The notes beneath the pieces were generated by a model. It did no database searches. It was not told where the DNA came from and saw nothing but the letters and a program-made list of their open reading frames with translations. From positions 1 through 8,321 of the forward strand of contig JAAURU010000146.1 of NCBI GenBank assembly GCA_012032075.1: a stretch of 8,321 bases of DNA. Direction: 5' to 3'. Of this stretch, positions 6,168-8,321 are shown piece after piece; the first letter of the stretch is position 1, and each line of letters begins with the position of its first letter. A program made the position numbers and the translations under genes. Source of the DNA: Flavobacterium sp. (GTDB taxonomy: Bacteria > Bacteroidota > Bacteroidia > Flavobacteriales > Flavobacteriaceae).

Positions 6168-6260
6168 ACCCTGATGGTAATGGAAATCATCTTTGTTTTT
6201 TTTACTTCTTCAAACTAAGCCAGAAAAAAACAAAGATTTTGCAATGGACAGCAGGAACTA
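6168..6260. repeat. intergenic hairpin repeat containing a probable terminator (6189-6237)
   Basis: A 14-bp perfect inverted repeat (6189-6202 with 6224-6237; ATCTTTG plus seven T) with a 21-base loop is flanked by ACCCTGATGGTAATGGAAAT on one side and GCAATGGACAGCAGGAACTA on the other. The stem lies about 55 bases after the mscS stop and could end that transcript. The flanks resemble a dispersed intergenic repeat I recall from Flavobacterium genomes (a ...CTGCTGTCC[A/G]TTGC...hairpin...CCATCAGGG... layout); unverified. The remainder of the gap 6089-6290 shows no gene. Confidence 0.6.
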
Positions 6261-6290
6261 CATAACCAAAATAGACCAAGCCTTTCGTTT

Positions 6291-7115
6291 CTATTGTTTA
6301 ATAATATGAATATCGCGCTGTGGAAATGGAATAGATATACTATTTTCTCTAAAAGCTTTATCTATTCTAAATCTAAGGTTACTTTTAATTAATGGACTTT
6401 TCATTCCGTCTGCGACATAGAAATAGAGTGAAAAATTTAAGGAAGAATCGGCAAAATCTTCAAAAAGAACAATAGGTTTTGGTTGCTGTACTACTTCCTG
6501 TTCTTCTTCTGCACATTGTAATAATATTTTTTTACCAACTCTACATCGCTTCCATAAGCCACTCCAACATCTACTTGTTCTCTATTTGTAAAACTGTTTT
6601 GTGTCCAATTAAATAAAGTGTCTAACATAAATTTATGATTTGGAATAACCATAACTCTGTTATTTCTAGTCACTACTCTTGTAGTTCTTAATTTTATTTC
6701 TAAAACTCTTCCTACTTTTCCTTCAACTTCAACAATATCTCCAACGTGTAAGGATTGATCTATAATTATTAAAATTCCAGAAATAACATCTTGAAAAAGT
6801 TGTTGCAATGCAAAACCAAGACCTACTAATAAAGCAGCAGAAGCAGTAAGTAAGACACTCATATCGACTCCTGAAACATCTAATGCAAAATAAAAGCAAA
6901 AATAAAAACTGCGTAGCGAATAAATTGAAAAAACTTATAAACTTATTTTTATCTTCTTTAGGTAATTTTCGGGTAACAATAATTCTTATTGCCTTTAATA
7001 GTAAACTTGTTCCTATTAAAACGATTAGTAACAAAGTAATTGTTCCTACAGTAATATCAATAGTTTCTGTATCAATAAGTTTATAATTAATTATTTCTTT
7101 TAATGTTTTAATCAT
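6291..7115 (-). CDS. MscS family small-conductance mechanosensitive channel (three frameshifts in the sequence)
   Basis: Three one-base additions restore a 275-residue protein: one in the A run 6928-6933, one at c6886 (GCATTA to GGCATTA) and one in the T run 6527-6533. It then reads through to IPFPQRDIHIIKQ. Three membrane helices lie at about 22-46, 62-82 and 88-118. The third, TASAALLVGLGFALQQLFQD, is the Ala/Gly-rich pore helix typical of MscS. A beta domain follows (DIVEVEGKVGRVLEIKLRTT, VIPNHKF, VGVAYGSD), then an alpha/beta C-terminal part. It should open on membrane tension to release solutes during osmotic downshock, in the inner membrane. The length is typical of short MscS proteins. 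The start is two bases after the stop of the ABC permease gene, so the two form one transcription unit. Confidence 0.93.
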
Positions 7116-7117
7116 AA

Positions 7118-8321
7118 TTAATATTTAAGCCATTTGTATAGTTCTTTCCATGTAGGTTTTTTACCATACATTAAAATACCCACTCGGTAAATTTTTGCTG
7201 CAAACCAAACTACAAATGTAAAGGTAGCAAATAAAAGTAAAACGGAAAGTGCTAATTGCCACCATGGCACTCCAAAAGGAATTCGCATTAACATTACTAT
7301 AGGTGATGTAAAAGGAATCATTGAAAATACAGTAGCAACTGTTCCATGAGGATCATTAATTACGGTAAAAAAACCAACATAAACACCTAAAATTAATGGC
7401 ATAATTATAGGCAACATAAATTGTTGGGAATCAGTTTCAGAATCTACTGCTGCACCAATTGCTGCATATAATGAACTGTAAAGAAAATAACCTCCTATGA
7501 AATAGAGAATAAAGCTAACTAACATTAATCCTATAGGTAAATTCCATATTTCAGTTAAATATGATTGAAGTTTTTCCATTCCTGCTGTTTGTTGAGCCGC
7601 TTCCATCATTTCTGGAGAAACAGAGGAAGAAGCACCTAGTTGGAGTCCGAAAAAAGTTTGAGCAATAAATGCAAGTACTAAACCTACTATAATCCAAATT
7701 GCAAACTGTAATAATCCTGCAAATGAATTTCCAATTATTTTACCCATCATTAATTGAAATGGCTTTACTGAAGAAATGATAATTTCGATAATACGATTTG
7801 TTTTTTCTTCAATCACACTTCGCATTACAAAATTGCCATAAATCACAATAAACATCATAATTAAATAGCCCATAAAACCACCTATTGCTACTTTAATTTC
7901 ATTAAGCCCTTTCAAACTCTCTTCTCCAGAGAATTTAGATAGTTTTAAAGATGAATCGACTTTTGCATCTTCTATTTTATTTTCGTCTATTCCAATTAAT
8001 CTTAAATTATTTGAGGTTAAAATAGAATCTGTAATTTTCTCAACTTTACTTATAAAACTAATACTCGCACTATTTTCAGATATATATTCAACTTCATCTT
8101 TTAACAACACAATAGAATCTACCTTTGGAATATACAATAAGCCTTCATAGTTTTTAGATGCTGTGTCCTTTGCAATATTATAAGGCATTGCAGAAAGATC
8201 TGTGTAATGAAAATCTTTATCATTTTTAAAGTTGGTTTTTAAATAACCTGCTTCGTCATGAATTGCTACTTCAGTTGCTTTGTTCTTTATTCATTGTAGA
8301 TAAAAAACCAACTAACGGCAA
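7118..8321 (-). CDS. ABC-2 type transporter permease, NatB-like (5' end outside the window; one frameshift)
   Basis: The gene enters from the right edge, so its start and first membrane helix are only partly seen. Removing one base at 8283-8284 joins LPLVGFLSTMNKD to KATEVAIHDEAGYLKTNF and on to the intact frame from 8188. About 400 residues are visible. A large extracytoplasmic domain of about 180 residues (EVAIHDEAG..., GLLYIPKVDS) is followed by about six membrane helices starting at GGFMGYLIMMFIVIYG. The segment RSVIEEKTNRIIEIIISSVK, just after the first helix of the bundle, is the typical ABC-2 coupling motif. The layout fits NatB/YhaP-like exporters (ABC2_membrane_3). The ATPase subunit gene is probably just outside the window. 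The substrate cannot be told. Confidence 0.88.

Noticed and set aside
1695..6533. Programmed ribosomal frameshifting at the A/T runs
   Set aside because: The shifts go in both directions, occur in genes with no known recoding, lack a common slippery heptamer or downstream pseudoknot, and also affect a tRNA.
6883..7086. Plus-strand open frame of 67 codons
   Set aside because: Shadow of the membrane-helix region of the mscS gene on the other strand.

Overview
The window looks like chromosomal DNA from a member of the Flavobacteriaceae (Bacteroidota). It is strongly AT-rich, has TAnnTTTG-type -7 promoter boxes, no clear Shine-Dalgarno sites and tRNA genes without an encoded CCA end. Its gene families (paired DUF4252 proteins, a one-domain DEAD helicase, an NtrC-like regulator without a Fis domain) are typical of that group.

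Layout: bases 1-240 hold a tRNA-Lys(TTT) and a tRNA-Leu(GAG) on the + strand, separated by a near-perfect hairpin. A bidirectional terminator at about 248-274 divides them from a minus-strand operon (2351 down to 273) that reads ECF sigma factor, one-pass membrane protein (probable anti-sigma factor), exported DUF4252 protein, DUF4252 lipoprotein. Divergent from it, on the + strand, is a lipoprotein S41 peptidase (2441-3878). A hairpin repeat at 3882-3939 lies at its convergent junction with a second minus-strand series: ABC-2 permease (7118 to beyond 8321), MscS-type channel, NtrC-like sigma-54 activator without a DNA-binding domain, single-domain DEAD-like protein and a small DUF2007 protein. 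Two further hairpin or repeat regions lie at 4851-4907 and about 6168-6260.

The dominant feature of the raw sequence is damage by single-base indels, mostly in runs of A or T. Seven of the nine other protein genes after the two DUF4252 genes are affected in the sense that only the sigma factor among them reads through intact, and the tRNA-Lys acceptor stem has one extra T. I find about 13 such sites. Correcting each by one base restores full-length proteins with family motifs in register. I therefore read the breaks as base-calling or assembly errors rather than pseudogenes, and give each gene as one reconstructed CDS.

Functionally, the sigma/anti-sigma/DUF4252 group looks like an envelope-signalling unit, and the permease/MscS pair (2 bases apart) like one transcription unit. 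I see no phage, insertion sequence, CRISPR array, toxin-antitoxin or defence system. The most interesting biology is the activator lacking an HTH, the half-helicase, the DUF4252 operon and the dispersed hairpin repeats.
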